Part shown: one piece after another, positions 9,262-18,452 of the stretch | Layout of the letters: each line of letters opens with the position of its first letter | How positions within the stretch are numbered: position 1 is the stretch's first letter | Origin: Bacillus_BD sp963765265 | Lineage (GTDB): Bacteria; Bacillota; Bacilli; Bacillales; Cytobacillaceae | Direction: 5' to 3' | Assembly: GCA_963765265.1 (NCBI GenBank) | Contig: CAVXVN010000005.1 | Span: 124,001 to 188,000, forward strand | Length of the DNA stretch: 64,000 bases | Translations under genes and position numbers: made by a program | Notes under the pieces: model-generated | Database searches by the model: none | The model's input: the letters and a program-made list of their open reading frames with translations, nothing else | Told to the model about the DNA's origin: nothing

Positions 9262-9870
9262 TTAGTCTTTTTTCTTTTCGGTAACAGCCGTACTACGGGT
9301 AATAATATGGTCAATTAATCCGTATTCTTTTGCTTGTTCAGCCGTCATAAAATTGTCACGGTCTGTGTCTTTTGAAATGACTTCAAGAGGTTGTCCCGTA
9401 CAATCAGCCATAATTGTATTCAATTTATCGCGCAACTGTAAAATTCGTTTTGCAGCAATTTCAATTTCGGTTGCCTGACCTTGTGCGCCACCAAGTGGTT
9501 GGTGAATCATGACTTCAGCGTTTGGAAGGGCATAACGTTTGCCTTTTGTTCCAGCAGTAAGTAAGAAAGCACCCATAGAAGCAGCCATACCGATACAGAT
9601 CGTTTGAACATCTGGTTTAATAAATCGCATTGTATCAAAAATCGCCATACCTGCTGTAATACTTCCACCAGGACTATTAATGTAAATAGAGATATCTTTT
9701 TCTGGATTTTCCGCTTCAAGGAAAAGTAATTGTGCTACGATAGAGTTGGAAACATTGTCATCAATTCCACTACCAAGCATAATAATACGGTCTTTTAAGA
9801 GTCGGGAATAGATATCATAAGCCCGTTCTCCGCGGTTTGTTTGTTCAATAACTGTAGGGATTAAATTCAT
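9262..9870 (-). CDS. clpP: ClpP, ATP-dependent Clp protease proteolytic subunit
   Basis: Serine peptidase that forms tetradecamers with ClpC, ClpX or ClpE for regulated proteolysis. The catalytic triad is intact by position: Ser98 in GMAASMGAF, His123 in MIHQPLGG and Asp172 in DRDNFM. The 202 residues are standard length. It is transcribed against its neighbours. The AGGAGGACAAAAA site precedes the start on the minus strand. A CtsR box about 100 bases upstream indicates heat/stress control. Confidence 0.98.
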   Translation of the reverse strand: MNLIPTVIEQTNRGERAYDIYSRLLKDRIIMLGSGIDDNVSNSIVAQLLFLEAENPEKDISIYINSPGGSITAGMAIFDTMRFIKPDVQTICIGMAASMGAFLLTAGTKGKRYALPNAEVMIHQPLGGAQGQATEIEIAAKRILQLRDKLNTIMADCTGQPLEVISKDTDRDNFMTAEQAKEYGLIDHIITRSTAVTEKKKD

Positions 9871-9961
9871 TTTTTGTCCTCCTCAAGTCAGAAATAAGTT
9901 CTTCAGCGCTAGAAAGATTAAGAAGATTCTAGAGCTATTTGTAGATTAATCATACACTGAT

Positions 9962-9978
9962 GGTCAATAAAGGTCAAA
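9962..9978 (-). promoter_or_regulatory. CtsR operator upstream of clpP
   Basis: Direct heptad repeat GGTCAAT-AAA-GGTCAAA on the plus strand, matching the CtsR consensus RGTCAAA-NAN-RGTCAAA with one deviation. It lies in the clpP promoter region. Confidence 0.85.
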
Positions 9979-10159
9979 TGATAGGCATTCAAGAAATAAT
10001 AAATTGTGAGAAAAATCTTTCATTGACTAAAATGATCAAAATCAACCTCTATTTTTACCTCACCATCATATCCAATGCTCTCATTTTTAAACGAAAATAG
10101 AATGGTTGGGGTACATTTATATAGAATGAGTTATAGGTTTTGGCGTTTCACCTTTTAAC

Positions 10160-10247
10160 TTATTCAGCAGAAGTCTCCCACTTATGGAAGTCTTCTTTAT
10201 GAGCAAGCTAAGGTAATCTGGCGCAAATACGTCGAGGCACATTTGAT
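10160..10247 (+). repeat. Dispersed intergenic repeat, copy B
   Basis: Begins TTATTCAGCAGAAGTCTCCC and ends GGCACATTTGATT, with GCGCAAATACG in the core. It is the longest of the three copies and lies between clpP and tRNA-Arg. Confidence 0.75.
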
Positions 10248-10270
10248 TAAGCTCAATGACAGAGTGAATC

Positions 10271-10312
10271 AAGAAAAAAACCTCTTATCCGTTATTTTGG
10301 ATAAAAGGTTTT
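10271..10312 (-). terminator. Terminator of the tRNA-Arg transcript
   Basis: Stem AAAACCTCTTATCC (10277-10290) / GGATAAAAGGTTTT (10299-10312) with one mismatch. Read on the minus strand it is followed by a T-run, so it ends the tRNA transcript. Confidence 0.75.
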
Positions 10313-10329
10313 AAAAAGAAGAACGTTTA

Positions 10330-10401
10330 TGCCCTCGGCAGGAATCGAACCTGCATTTCAAGCTTCGGAGGCTTGCGTGCTATCCGTTGCACCACGAGGG
10401 C
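10330..10401 (-). tRNA. tRNA-Arg (anticodon CCG)
   Basis: Complete cloverleaf on the minus strand: acceptor GCCCTCG pairs with CGAGGGC, the anticodon loop CTCCGAA gives CCG between CAAGC/GCTTG arms, and the T-arm contains GGTTCGAATCC. The discriminator base is A and CCA is not encoded. The length is 72 nt. Confidence 0.95.
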
Positions 10402-10600
10402 GAAGGCAGTTATTAAACCAGCGCCTTACTATTATATTGTAGTATATCCTTGATTGCAAGTAACATTGCTAGATTATTAGTGAATATTCCTTTCATAAAA
10501 TCGTTATTGTCATAATATGAGTAATTAATACGAAATTTATTCACATTTTTCACACGCGATTTTCAATTCATATTGTAAAATAAAAATAGGGGTGAACAAC

Positions 10601-11932
10601 ATGAATTTAAATCAAGGGTTATGGCAACAGCAAACCATTAAATTATCAATGACGCAAGAATTATCTCAAGCAATTGAATTGTTACAATACTCCGCCCAAG
10701 AACTTTCCGAATTTCTTGAAGAAAAAGCACTTGAAAATCCGCTTCTACAAATTGAATCATTTAAAGTACAGAGTATGGATCCCCGATATGATACAGTAAA
10801 AAAAGCGAGAAAGAGTTCTCAAGTAGATAGACAAAATTGGCTTGAACAAATTTCGAAAGAGGAAACCTCTATCGTCGATTATTTATATGCCCAAATTGAC
10901 TTTTGCTTTTACGATAAAAGGATAAAAGGAATTCTAGAATTTTTGATTAACAGTTTAAATGAAAACGGTTACTTGCATATGGAAACCGAGGAGGTAACAA
11001 GGATTCTTTCCGTCTCTCAACAAGATGTTGAACAAGCAATTCACATAATCCAAGGACTGGAGCCGGCAGGAATTGGCGCTCGTAATTTACAAGAGTGTTT
11101 ACAGTTGCAAATTAAACGTAGTGATGAAAAGAATGAACTTGCAGATGTTATTATTTCAGAGTATTTTATTTTATTTGCAGAAAAAAAGTGGAAACAGATT
11201 GCTCAACAATTAGGAGTCAGCATGAAGGCGATTCAAGATGTATTTGATTATGTTCAATCCTTAAACCCACGACCAGCTTCTGATTTCTATTCTGAACAGG
11301 CAACCTACATTACGCCAGATATCATCATTAAGCGGGAGGGGAAAGAATTTACTGTTAGTATATTTGATGTGGCACTTCCAAATATTCAATTTAATCAAAG
11401 TTATTTTCAGAGATTTCAATCTTTAGGTGATCAAAAAGTAAATCAATATCTGCAGGAAAAGCAACGGGATTTTCAATGGATTATGAGAAGCATCAACCAA
11501 AGAAAAGAAACGATCAGTAAAGTAGCTCTGAAGATTATCGAAAAGCAACCTGATTATTTTATCTACGGTCCAGATCATTTGAAACCGATGACGATGAAGG
11601 AAATCTCGGATGAACTTGGTATTCACGAATCGACTGTAAGCCGAGCAGTTAGGGAAAAATATGCCCAGACTCCTTATGGAACCGTGGAACTGAGAACATT
11701 CTTTTCGAGTAATATTCGAACCACTTCAAATGAAGATACCTCCTCTATACAGGTGAAAAATGTTATTTCCGATCTAATCGAAAAAGAGAATAAGTTAAAA
11801 CCGCTCTCAGATCAAGAAATCGTAAATGTGTTAAATGAACAAAATGGGATAGTGGTGTCAAGAAGAACGATAGCAAAATACCGGGATCAGCTAGGAATTC
11901 CATCTTCTTCTAAGAGAAAACGATTTGAATAG
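10601..11932 (+). CDS. sigL: RNA polymerase sigma-54 factor (SigL)
   Basis: Alternative sigma factor recognising -24/-12 promoters with enhancer-binding activators; in Bacillus it serves amino-acid and levan catabolism and cold adaptation. The Gln-rich activator-interaction region is at residues ~1-50 (LSMTQELSQAIELLQYSAQE), the core-binding region is central, and the HTH is at ~340-365 (MKEISDELGIHESTVSRAVR). The RpoN box RRTIAKYRDQLGI is near the C-terminus. A GTG at 10592 is in frame, but the AGGGGTG site is spaced for the ATG at 10601 (443 residues). Its position before cggR is conserved in Bacillus. Confidence 0.96.
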   Translation: MNLNQGLWQQQTIKLSMTQELSQAIELLQYSAQELSEFLEEKALENPLLQIESFKVQSMDPRYDTVKKARKSSQVDRQNWLEQISKEETSIVDYLYAQIDFCFYDKRIKGILEFLINSLNENGYLHMETEEVTRILSVSQQDVEQAIHIIQGLEPAGIGARNLQECLQLQIKRSDEKNELADVIISEYFILFAEKKWKQIAQQLGVSMKAIQDVFDYVQSLNPRPASDFYSEQATYITPDIIIKREGKEFTVSIFDVALPNIQFNQSYFQRFQSLGDQKVNQYLQEKQRDFQWIMRSINQRKETISKVALKIIEKQPDYFIYGPDHLKPMTMKEISDELGIHESTVSRAVREKYAQTPYGTVELRTFFSSNIRTTSNEDTSSIQVKNVISDLIEKENKLKPLSDQEIVNVLNEQNGIVVSRRTIAKYRDQLGIPSSSKRKRFE

Positions 11933-11948
11933 GAAAAGGATGGATTGA

Positions 11949-12206
11949 ATGAAAATGACAAAAAAGCCAACACTAATTTTATATACAAGGCATGGGTGCC
12001 ATTTATGCGAAAAGGCAAAAGAAGTGATTAGCGCATTGCAGGGGGAATTTGATTTCGACTATAATGAATGTGATATTGAATTAAAGGATGAGTGGACGGA
12101 AAAGTATGGATTGATGATCCCGGTAGTCGCTATTAATGAAGAGGAAGTCCAATATGGTCGTATTGATAAAACATTGTTGTGTAAAGCGCTTACAGAAATA
12201 AATTAG
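11949..12206 (+). CDS. Glutaredoxin-like thiol-disulfide protein
   Basis: Small thioredoxin-fold protein of 85 residues with an N-terminal CxxC motif in TRHGCHLCEKAKE (Cys about residues 17 and 20), followed by a cis-Pro loop in LMIPVVAINEEEV. It belongs to the glutaredoxin family often found between sigL and cggR in Bacillaceae. It probably acts as a cytoplasmic thiol reductant; the partner is unknown. It lies 16 bases after sigL and is probably co-transcribed, ending at the terminator at 12242-12280. Confidence 0.85.
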   Translation: MKMTKKPTLILYTRHGCHLCEKAKEVISALQGEFDFDYNECDIELKDEWTEKYGLMIPVVAINEEEVQYGRIDKTLLCKALTEIN

Positions 12207-12241
12207 AAAAATATAGTTATTTTTAGTTGAATTAGCAAAAC

Positions 12242-12280
12242 TTCCCTGATATTATAAACATGCAGGGAATAATTTTTTTT
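12242..12280 (+). terminator. Terminator after the sigL-glutaredoxin unit
   Basis: Stem TTCCCTG (12242-12248) / CAGGGAA (12263-12269) followed by an eight-T run. It separates this unit from the cggR operator. Confidence 0.8.
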
Positions 12281-12288
12281 GTTCTTAG

Positions 12289-12324
12289 TGGGACATAAAA
12301 TGTCTATGAGGGACAAAAAAAGTC
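12289..12324 (+). promoter_or_regulatory. CggR operator
   Basis: Two direct half-sites: TGGGAC-N6-TGTC (12289-12304), four bases, then AGGGAC-N6-AGTC (12309-12324). This matches the published B. subtilis CggR operator plan CGGGAC-N6-TGTC-N4-CGGGAC-N6-TGTC. It lies 25 bases before cggR, so CggR should repress its own glycolytic operon until fructose-1,6-bisphosphate accumulates. Confidence 0.85.
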
Positions 12325-12348
12325 CATCTCATTAAGGAGATCGAAACC

Positions 12349-13374
12349 ATGAAAAAAGTAATTGATATCCAAAAAAAATTATTACCTGATCTGCTCACGA
12401 TTATTCAAAAAAGATTTCATATTCTCCGATATATCGGTGCTATGGAGCCGGTTGGAAGAAGAAATCTTGCTTCGTCACTAGGTCTAACAGAAAGAGTTTT
12501 AAGAAGTGAAGTTGATTTCTTAAAGCAACAAAAGTTACTTTTTAGTACAAGTGCTGGAATGGGTTTAACCGCTGAAGGAAAAGAACTCTTGCAAGATCTA
12601 AGTTGGATGTCATGCGCGAAATTTCAGGGGTCGATCAAATGGAGCAGGATTTAAAACAGAGTACTGAATATCAAAAAGGTATTAATCGTTGCTGGAAATA
12701 GTGATGAATTGCCATGGGTTAAAAATGAACTCAGTAAAGCTTGCGTGACATGCATAAAAGAAAGCCTGCATGGGAAAAATATTATCGCAGTTACTGGGGG
12801 TTCAACAATGGCTTCTGTAGCAGAAATGATGACACCCCAATTAGAAAATCTTGATTTGCTTTTTGTGCCAGCACGAGGTGGAATTGGAGAAAATATTCAA
12901 AACCAGGCAAATGCAATCTGCTCAAAAATGGCCGAACGGACAGGCTCTAAACATCGAGTTCTATATGTTCCAGACCAAGTGAGCAAGGAAATGTATCAAT
13001 CTATGATAAAAGATCCAGAAATCCATGAAGTATTATCCTTGATCAAGTCAGCTAATTTGGTTTTACATGGAATTGGCGATGCTATTACGATGGCAGAACG
13101 GCGAAAAACGAATATCGAAGATTTCCAGAAACTTAAAGACTTACATGCTGTAGGAGAGGCTTTTGGATATTATTTCAATGAAGCTGGTGATGTTGTTCAT
13201 AAGGTACAGACCATTGGATTACAACTAGACGATCTAACCAATGCGGAACATGTCATTGCTGTCGCAGGTGGTACATCAAAGGCGAAAGCAATACGTGCCT
13301 ACATGAAACAAGCTCCATCCGCAACGATTCTAATAACGGATGAAGGAGCAGCAAATGAGATATTACATGGGTAA
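12349..13374 (+). CDS. cggR: CggR, central glycolytic genes regulator, two compensating frameshifts
   Basis: SorC/DeoR-family repressor of the gapA operon, inactivated by fructose-1,6-bisphosphate. An N-terminal winged HTH (residues ~35-65, NLASSLGLTERVLRSEVDFL) is followed by a sugar-phosphate-binding domain from PWVKNELSKA, with TGGSTMASVAEMM and VPARGGIGENIQNQAN motifs. Near 12601 one base is missing (expected reading QDLKLDVMREISG), and near 12675 one A is extra in a five-A run. The frame is restored, so both ends share one frame. The start has an AAGGAG site. About 341 residues when corrected, the family length. Confidence 0.93.
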
Positions 13375-13444
13375 GACCCTTTAATATATGAAAAAGTTTT
13401 TTTGAAAAAAATCCTTACAAACATTTCAAAGGAGGAACTTAAAA

Positions 13445-14453
13445 ATGACAGTAAAAGTTGGTATAAATGGATTTGGACGAATTGGACGTATTGTTTTACG
13501 TGCAGCATTAAATAACTCAAATATTGAAATGGTGGCAGTTAATGACTTAACAGATGCAAACATGCTTGCTCATCTTTTAAAATATGATTCTGTTCATGGG
13601 AAAGTAAATGCAGAAGTATCTGTAGATGGCAATGTACTTAGTTGTCAATGGAAAACAAATCATCGTTAAAGCAGAACGCGACCCAGCAAATATTGGTTGG
13701 GGAGAACTTGGTGTTGATGTAGTTATTGAATCAACTGGACGTTTCACAAAACGCGAAGATGCAGCGAAACATCTTGAAGCAGGTGCGAAAAAAGTTATTA
13801 TTTCTGCTCCAGCATCAAATGAAGATATTACAATCGTTATGGGTGTAAACCAAGATCAATATGACCCAGCAAACCATCATGTCATTTCAAATGCATCATG
13901 TACAACAAACTGTTTAGCACCATTTGCAAAAGTATTAAATGATAAATTTGGTATTAAACGTGGGATGATGACAACTATTCACTCATACACAAATGACCAA
14001 CAAATCTTAGATTTACCACATAAAGACTACCGTCGTGCACGTGCAGCTGCAGAAAATATGATTCCAACAACAACAGGTGCTGCAAAAGCGGTTGCGTTAG
14101 TATTACCTGAACTAAAAGGAAAATTAAATGGAATGGCAGTACGCGTACCAACTCCAAACGTTTCTTTAGTAGACCTTGTAGCAGAACTTGATAAAGACGT
14201 TACTGCTGAAGAAGTAAATGCAGCATTAAAAGCAGCAGCTGAAGGTGAATTAAAAGGAATTTTACAATACAGTGAAGAGCCACTTGTTTCAAAAGATTAC
14301 AATGGTGATCCACATTCTTCTTCTGTTGATGCTCTTTCAACAATGGTAATGGAAGGAAATATGGTAAAAGTGGTTTCTTGGTATGATAATGAAACAGGAT
14401 ATTCTACACGCGTTGTCGATTTAGTAGATTATATTGCTCAAAAGGGTCTTTAA
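13445..14453 (+). CDS. gapA: Glyceraldehyde-3-phosphate dehydrogenase (glycolytic GapA), one frameshift
   Basis: NAD-dependent conversion of glyceraldehyde-3-P to 1,3-bisphosphoglycerate. The N-terminal GINGFGRIGRIVLRAA nucleotide-binding motif and the catalytic Cys in SNASCTTNCLAP are present, and SWYDNETGYS lies near the end. The frame breaks at 13640: CTTAGTTGTC should read CTTGTTGTC (VLVVNGKQIIV), a single extra A. Since GapA is needed for glycolysis and the rest is intact, an assembly error is likely. A consensus AAAGGAGG precedes the start. About 335 residues after correction. Confidence 0.95.
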
Positions 14454-14535
14454 TACTAATCCAATTTTTAAAAATTGTCAAGATAGGATTGGAAATTTTT
14501 CCAACGAACAACTATAATGATAAATGGTAAAAGGG

Positions 14536-14566
14536 GAGCGGGGAACATTCCCCACTTTCTTTTTTT
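14536..14566 (+). terminator. Terminator-like hairpin after gapA
   Basis: GGGGA / TCCCC stem (14540-14553) with flanking pairs and a T-run (14558-14566). It may let gapA be expressed more than the downstream genes. The wording is tentative because the operon continues. Confidence 0.65.
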
Positions 14567-14580
14567 GTATGAAGGAAGAA

Positions 14581-14644
14581 GAACATCGACTAAAAACCGC
14601 CACGTCCTGTGGCGAACATCGATGTCAGCACATCCTGTGCAAGT
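14581..14644 (-). repeat. 64-bp dispersed repeat, short copy
   Basis: Matches 55794-55857 in inverted orientation with two mismatches in 64 bases. It contains two small hairpins, CGCCAC-GTCCT-GTGGCG and GCACA-TCC-TGTGC. It lies between gapA and pgk. Confidence 0.9.
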
Positions 14645-14782
14645 AAAGTTGGCATTATTCATTATGTCTATCTAAATTCATGCAGATAGGCTTGCTTTAC
14701 ATAATACAATGAAATTGTTTGTTTTGCTGAGACCACCTAACAGACCGTTTTTGAAATTTAGATCTTAAGGAGGACGCTTACG

Positions 14783-15967
14783 TTGAATAAAAAAAGTGTG
14801 AAAGATGTCGATTTAAAAGGGAAAAGAGTATTTTGCCGTGTCGATTTTAACGTACCGATGCAAGATGGACAAATAACAGATGAGACTCGCATTCAAGCAG
14901 CTCTGCCAACGATTCAATACTTACAAGAACAAGGAGCAAAAGTGATTCTTGCCAGTCATCTTGGTCGACCAAAAGGAACAGTGGTGGAAGAATTACGACT
15001 AACTCCAGTAGCAAAGCGTTTATCTGAGAAACTTGGTCAGGAAGTTAAGAAAGCGGATGAAGCCTATGGAGATTCTGTTAAGGCACTTATTTCAGAAATG
15101 AATGAGGGCGACGTTCTACTTCTTGAAAACGTTCGCTTTTATCCTGGTGAAGAAAAAAATGATCCTGAATTAGCAAAACCATTTGCTGATTTAGCAGATA
15201 TTTATGTAAATGATGCTTTTGGTGCTGCACACCGTGCACATGCTTCAACAGAAGGAATTGCTCATCATCTTCCTGCTGTTTCTGGTTTCTTAATGGACAA
15301 AGAACTTGCAACGATTGGAAAGGCTCTTTCTAATCCAGAACGTCCATTTACAGCGATTATCGGCGGAGCAAAGGTAAAAGATAAAATTGGTGTAATTGAT
15401 CATTTATTAGATATCGTTGATAATCTTATTATCGGTGGCGGATTGGCTTATACCTTTATTAAAGCACAAGGGCATGAAATTGGTCAGTCACTATTAGAAG
15501 AAGATAAAATAGACTTAGCGAAATCTTTCATTGAAAAAGCTAAGGAAAAAGGTGTTAACTTCTACATGCCGATTGATGCAGTCATTGCAGATCGATTTGC
15601 AGAAGATGCAAATGCAAAAAATGTGTCCATCGAAGAGATTCCTGCTGATTGGCAGGCACTTGACATTGGTCCAAAAACAGCAGAATTATATGCTGATGTT
15701 ATACAAAAATCAAAACTTGTCATTTGGAATGGACCAATGGGTGTTTTCGAATTTGATACATTTGCTAATGGAACAAAAGCGGTTGCTGAAAGTCTAGCAC
15801 AGTCTAAGGATACTTATTCCATTATTGGTGGTGGGGATTCTGCTGCAGCGGTTGAAAAGTTTCATTTAGCCGATCAAATGAGTCATATTTCCACTGGTGG
15901 CGGTGCTTCATTAGAATTTATGGAAGGAAAAGAGCTTCCAGGTGTGGTAGCTCTAAACGATAAATAA
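14783..15967 (+). CDS. pgk: Phosphoglycerate kinase
   Basis: Transfers the acyl phosphate of 1,3-bisphosphoglycerate to ADP. The substrate-binding RVDFNVPM motif is at residues ~19-26, HLGRPKG at ~62-68, the GGAKVKDKIGV hinge region at ~194-204, and the C-terminal GGGDSAAAVEKF nucleotide-binding loop at ~350-361. The 394 residues are standard. The start is TTG, supported by AAGGAGGA at 14767-14774; no nearer ATG is available. The frame is intact. Confidence 0.97.
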   Translation: MNKKSVKDVDLKGKRVFCRVDFNVPMQDGQITDETRIQAALPTIQYLQEQGAKVILASHLGRPKGTVVEELRLTPVAKRLSEKLGQEVKKADEAYGDSVKALISEMNEGDVLLLENVRFYPGEEKNDPELAKPFADLADIYVNDAFGAAHRAHASTEGIAHHLPAVSGFLMDKELATIGKALSNPERPFTAIIGGAKVKDKIGVIDHLLDIVDNLIIGGGLAYTFIKAQGHEIGQSLLEEDKIDLAKSFIEKAKEKGVNFYMPIDAVIADRFAEDANAKNVSIEEIPADWQALDIGPKTAELYADVIQKSKLVIWNGPMGVFEFDTFANGTKAVAESLAQSKDTYSIIGGGDSAAAVEKFHLADQMSHISTGGGASLEFMEGKELPGVVALNDK

Positions 15968-15999
15968 ATTATTTATGTATGTTTGAGAGGATGAGCAAT

Positions 16000-16763
16000 A
16001 TGCGTAAACCAATTATTGCGGGAAACTGGAAAATGTATAAAACGCTCCCTGAAGCGAAAAACTTTATGGGGGAGATTAGTGGGCTCGTTCCAGCAAAGGA
16101 CAAAATGGAATCCGTTGTTTGTGCTCCTGCATTATTTCTTGAAAGTCTTAGTTTCAATGTCAAAGAATTCAGATGTGGAAATTGGCTCACAAAATATGCA
16201 TTTTGAAGACAGAGGTGCTTTTACAGGCGAAATTAGTCCAGTTGCCTTAGAAGACCTTGGTGTAAAATATGTCATTATAGGTCATTCAGAACGACGTGAA
16301 ATGTTTAATGAAACAGATGAAGCTGTAAATAAAAAGGTAATCGCTGCTTTTAATCATCATTTAACTGCCAATTGTTTGTGTAGGTGAAACATTAGAACAA
16401 CGTGAAAGTGGCATAGCAAAAGAATTTGTAAAGACTCAAGTACAAAAGGCTTTAGCAGGTCTTACAGAAGAACAAGCAAAACAAGTTGTGATTGCCTACG
16501 AACCGATTTGGGCAATTGGAACAGGTAAATCTTCAACAGCTCAAGATGCGAATGAAGTGTGTGCACATATTCGTTCAGTTGTTGCTGAGCAATTTTCACA
16601 GGACGTTGCAGAGGCATTACGAATACAATACGGCGGAAGTGTTAAACCAGAAAATATAAAAGAATATATGGCTCAAGAAGATATCGACGGTGCCTTAGTT
16701 GGCGGAGCGAGTCTTGATGCCACATCATTCCTTCAACTACTGGAGGCGGGAATATATGAGTAA
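16000..16763 (+). CDS. tpiA: Triosephosphate isomerase, two frameshifts
   Basis: Interconverts DHAP and glyceraldehyde-3-P. The N-terminal RKPIIAGNWKM motif includes the catalytic Asn and Lys, GHSERREMF contains the electrophilic His, AYEPIWAIGTGK contains the catalytic Glu and loop 6, and GGSVKPEN lies near the end. Extra single bases at 16150 (CTTAGTTTC for CTTGTTTC) and 16367 (ACTGCCAATT for ACTCCAATT) break the frame. The start at 16000 has GAGAGG nine bases upstream. The gene overlaps gpmI by eight bases. Confidence 0.94.
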
Positions 16764-18288
16764 ATCACCAGTTGCCTTAATTATTTTAGATGGTTTTGGC
16801 TGTAGAGAAGAAAGAAAAGGGAATGCGGTTGCCCAAGCGAATAAACCTAATTTTGATCGTCTTTGGAACCAATTCCCACATAGTCACCTATTAGCTTCTG
16901 GAGAGGCTGTTGGTCTTCCAGAAGGTCAGATGGGGAATTCAGAGGTTGGTCATTTAAACATTGGTGCTGGCCGTGTCGTGTACCAAAGCTTAACAAGAGT
17001 AAATCTAGCCATTCGTGAAGGTGAGTTTGAAAAGAACGAAACCTTTTTGAATGCGATTAATCATGTGAAAAAAAATGGAACAAGCCTTCATTTATTTGGT
17101 TTACTTTCAGATGGTGGCGTACATAGTCATATTACACATCTGTTTGCTTTATTGCGTCTGGCAGCAGAGCAAGGTGTGAAAAAGGTCTACGTTCATGGCT
17201 TTTTAGACGGTCGTGATGTTGGACAAAAAACAGCAGCCACCTTTATTAAACAAACGCAAGAAAAAATGAACGAATACGGTGTTGGTGAATTTGCAACGAT
17301 ATCTGGTCGTTATTACTCCATGGATCGTGACAAACGTTGGGATCGTGTGGAAAAATGCTACCGTGCCATGGTATATGGAGAAGGTCCTTCGTATACCGAT
17401 CCATTAGATTTGGTGAAGGATAACTATGAACATGGAATTTTTGATGAGTTCGTCCTTCCATCTGTTATTACAAAAGAAAATGGGGAACCGGTTGCAACGA
17501 TTCAAGACAATGATGCCGTTATTTTTTATAATTTCCGTCCGGATCGTGCGATTCAAATTTCTAATGTATTTACCAACGAGGATTTCCGGGACTTTGACCG
17601 AGGTACGAAGCATCCAAACCACTTACATTTTGTTTGCTTAACACATTTCAGTGAATCTGTAGATGGTTATGTTGCGTTCAAACCAACGAATCTCGATAAT
17701 ACAATAGGTGAAGTACTTGCGCAAAATAATTTAAAGCAACTTCGTATTGCTGAAACAGAAAAATATCCACATGTTACGTTCTTTATGAGTGGTGGACGGG
17801 AAGAAAAATTCCCTGGTGAAGAAAGAATCCTTATTAACTCACCAAAGGTTGCTACGTATGATTTACAACCAGAAATGAGTGCATACGAAGTAACAGATGC
17901 TCTTTTAAAAGAAATTGAAGCCGATCATTTTGATTGCATTCTTTTAAACTTTGCAAATCCTGACATGGTTGGACACTCAGGAATGCTTGAACCAACGATT
18001 AAAGCAATCGAAACGGTCGATGAATGTTTAGGTAAAATTGTGGATGCCCTTCTTGCTAAAGGTGGAAAGGCGATTATTACAGCTGACCACGGAAATGCAG
18101 ATGAAGTGGTTACGCTCGAGGGCAATCCAATGACAGCTCATACGACTAATCCAGTGCCTGTCATTGTTACTGAGGAAAATGTGACTCTTCGTGAGGGGAT
18201 TTTAGCAGACCTTGCTCCAACGATTCTTGATTTATTAGCTGTTGAAAAACCAGCTGAAATGACTGGAACATCTATTATCAAAAAATAA
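16756..18288 (+). CDS. gpmI: Phosphoglycerate mutase, 2,3-bisphosphoglycerate-independent
   Basis: Mn-dependent interconversion of 3- and 2-phosphoglycerate, also needed for sporulation in Bacillus. It belongs to the alkaline phosphatase superfamily. The first metal-binding segment is VALIILDGFG (residues ~5-14), the phosphoserine nucleophile lies in MGNSEVGHLNIGAGR (~57-71), and the metal-binding TADHGNADE is at ~440-448. The 510 residues match the family. The GGAGGCGGG site inside the tpiA 3' end supports the start at 16756. The frame is intact. Confidence 0.97.
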   Translation: MSKSPVALIILDGFGCREERKGNAVAQANKPNFDRLWNQFPHSHLLASGEAVGLPEGQMGNSEVGHLNIGAGRVVYQSLTRVNLAIREGEFEKNETFLNAINHVKKNGTSLHLFGLLSDGGVHSHITHLFALLRLAAEQGVKKVYVHGFLDGRDVGQKTAATFIKQTQEKMNEYGVGEFATISGRYYSMDRDKRWDRVEKCYRAMVYGEGPSYTDPLDLVKDNYEHGIFDEFVLPSVITKENGEPVATIQDNDAVIFYNFRPDRAIQISNVFTNEDFRDFDRGTKHPNHLHFVCLTHFSESVDGYVAFKPTNLDNTIGEVLAQNNLKQLRIAETEKYPHVTFFMSGGREEKFPGEERILINSPKVATYDLQPEMSAYEVTDALLKEIEADHFDCILLNFANPDMVGHSGMLEPTIKAIETVDECLGKIVDALLAKGGKAIITADHGNADEVVTLEGNPMTAHTTNPVPVIVTEENVTLREGILADLAPTILDLLAVEKPAEMTGTSIIKK

Positions 18289-18452
18289 GTTTCGCTTTAA
18301 AAGGAATTCAGTAAAGGCATCAATCTTAGGAGCACCATCTTAAAAATAAGATGTCAGAAACCATTCATTTTAAAATGTTCTTTATTTTGATACAGTAACT
18401 GTAAGAGATCTTTTTACTACTATAAATGATGATATTAAAGGAGAGATTTTTA

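Noticed and set aside
13445..14453. Programmed ribosomal frameshifting in gapA and similar genes
   Set aside because: No slippery heptamer or downstream stimulator is seen, and the shifts are +1 insertions at unrelated sites in many genes, which fits assembly error better.
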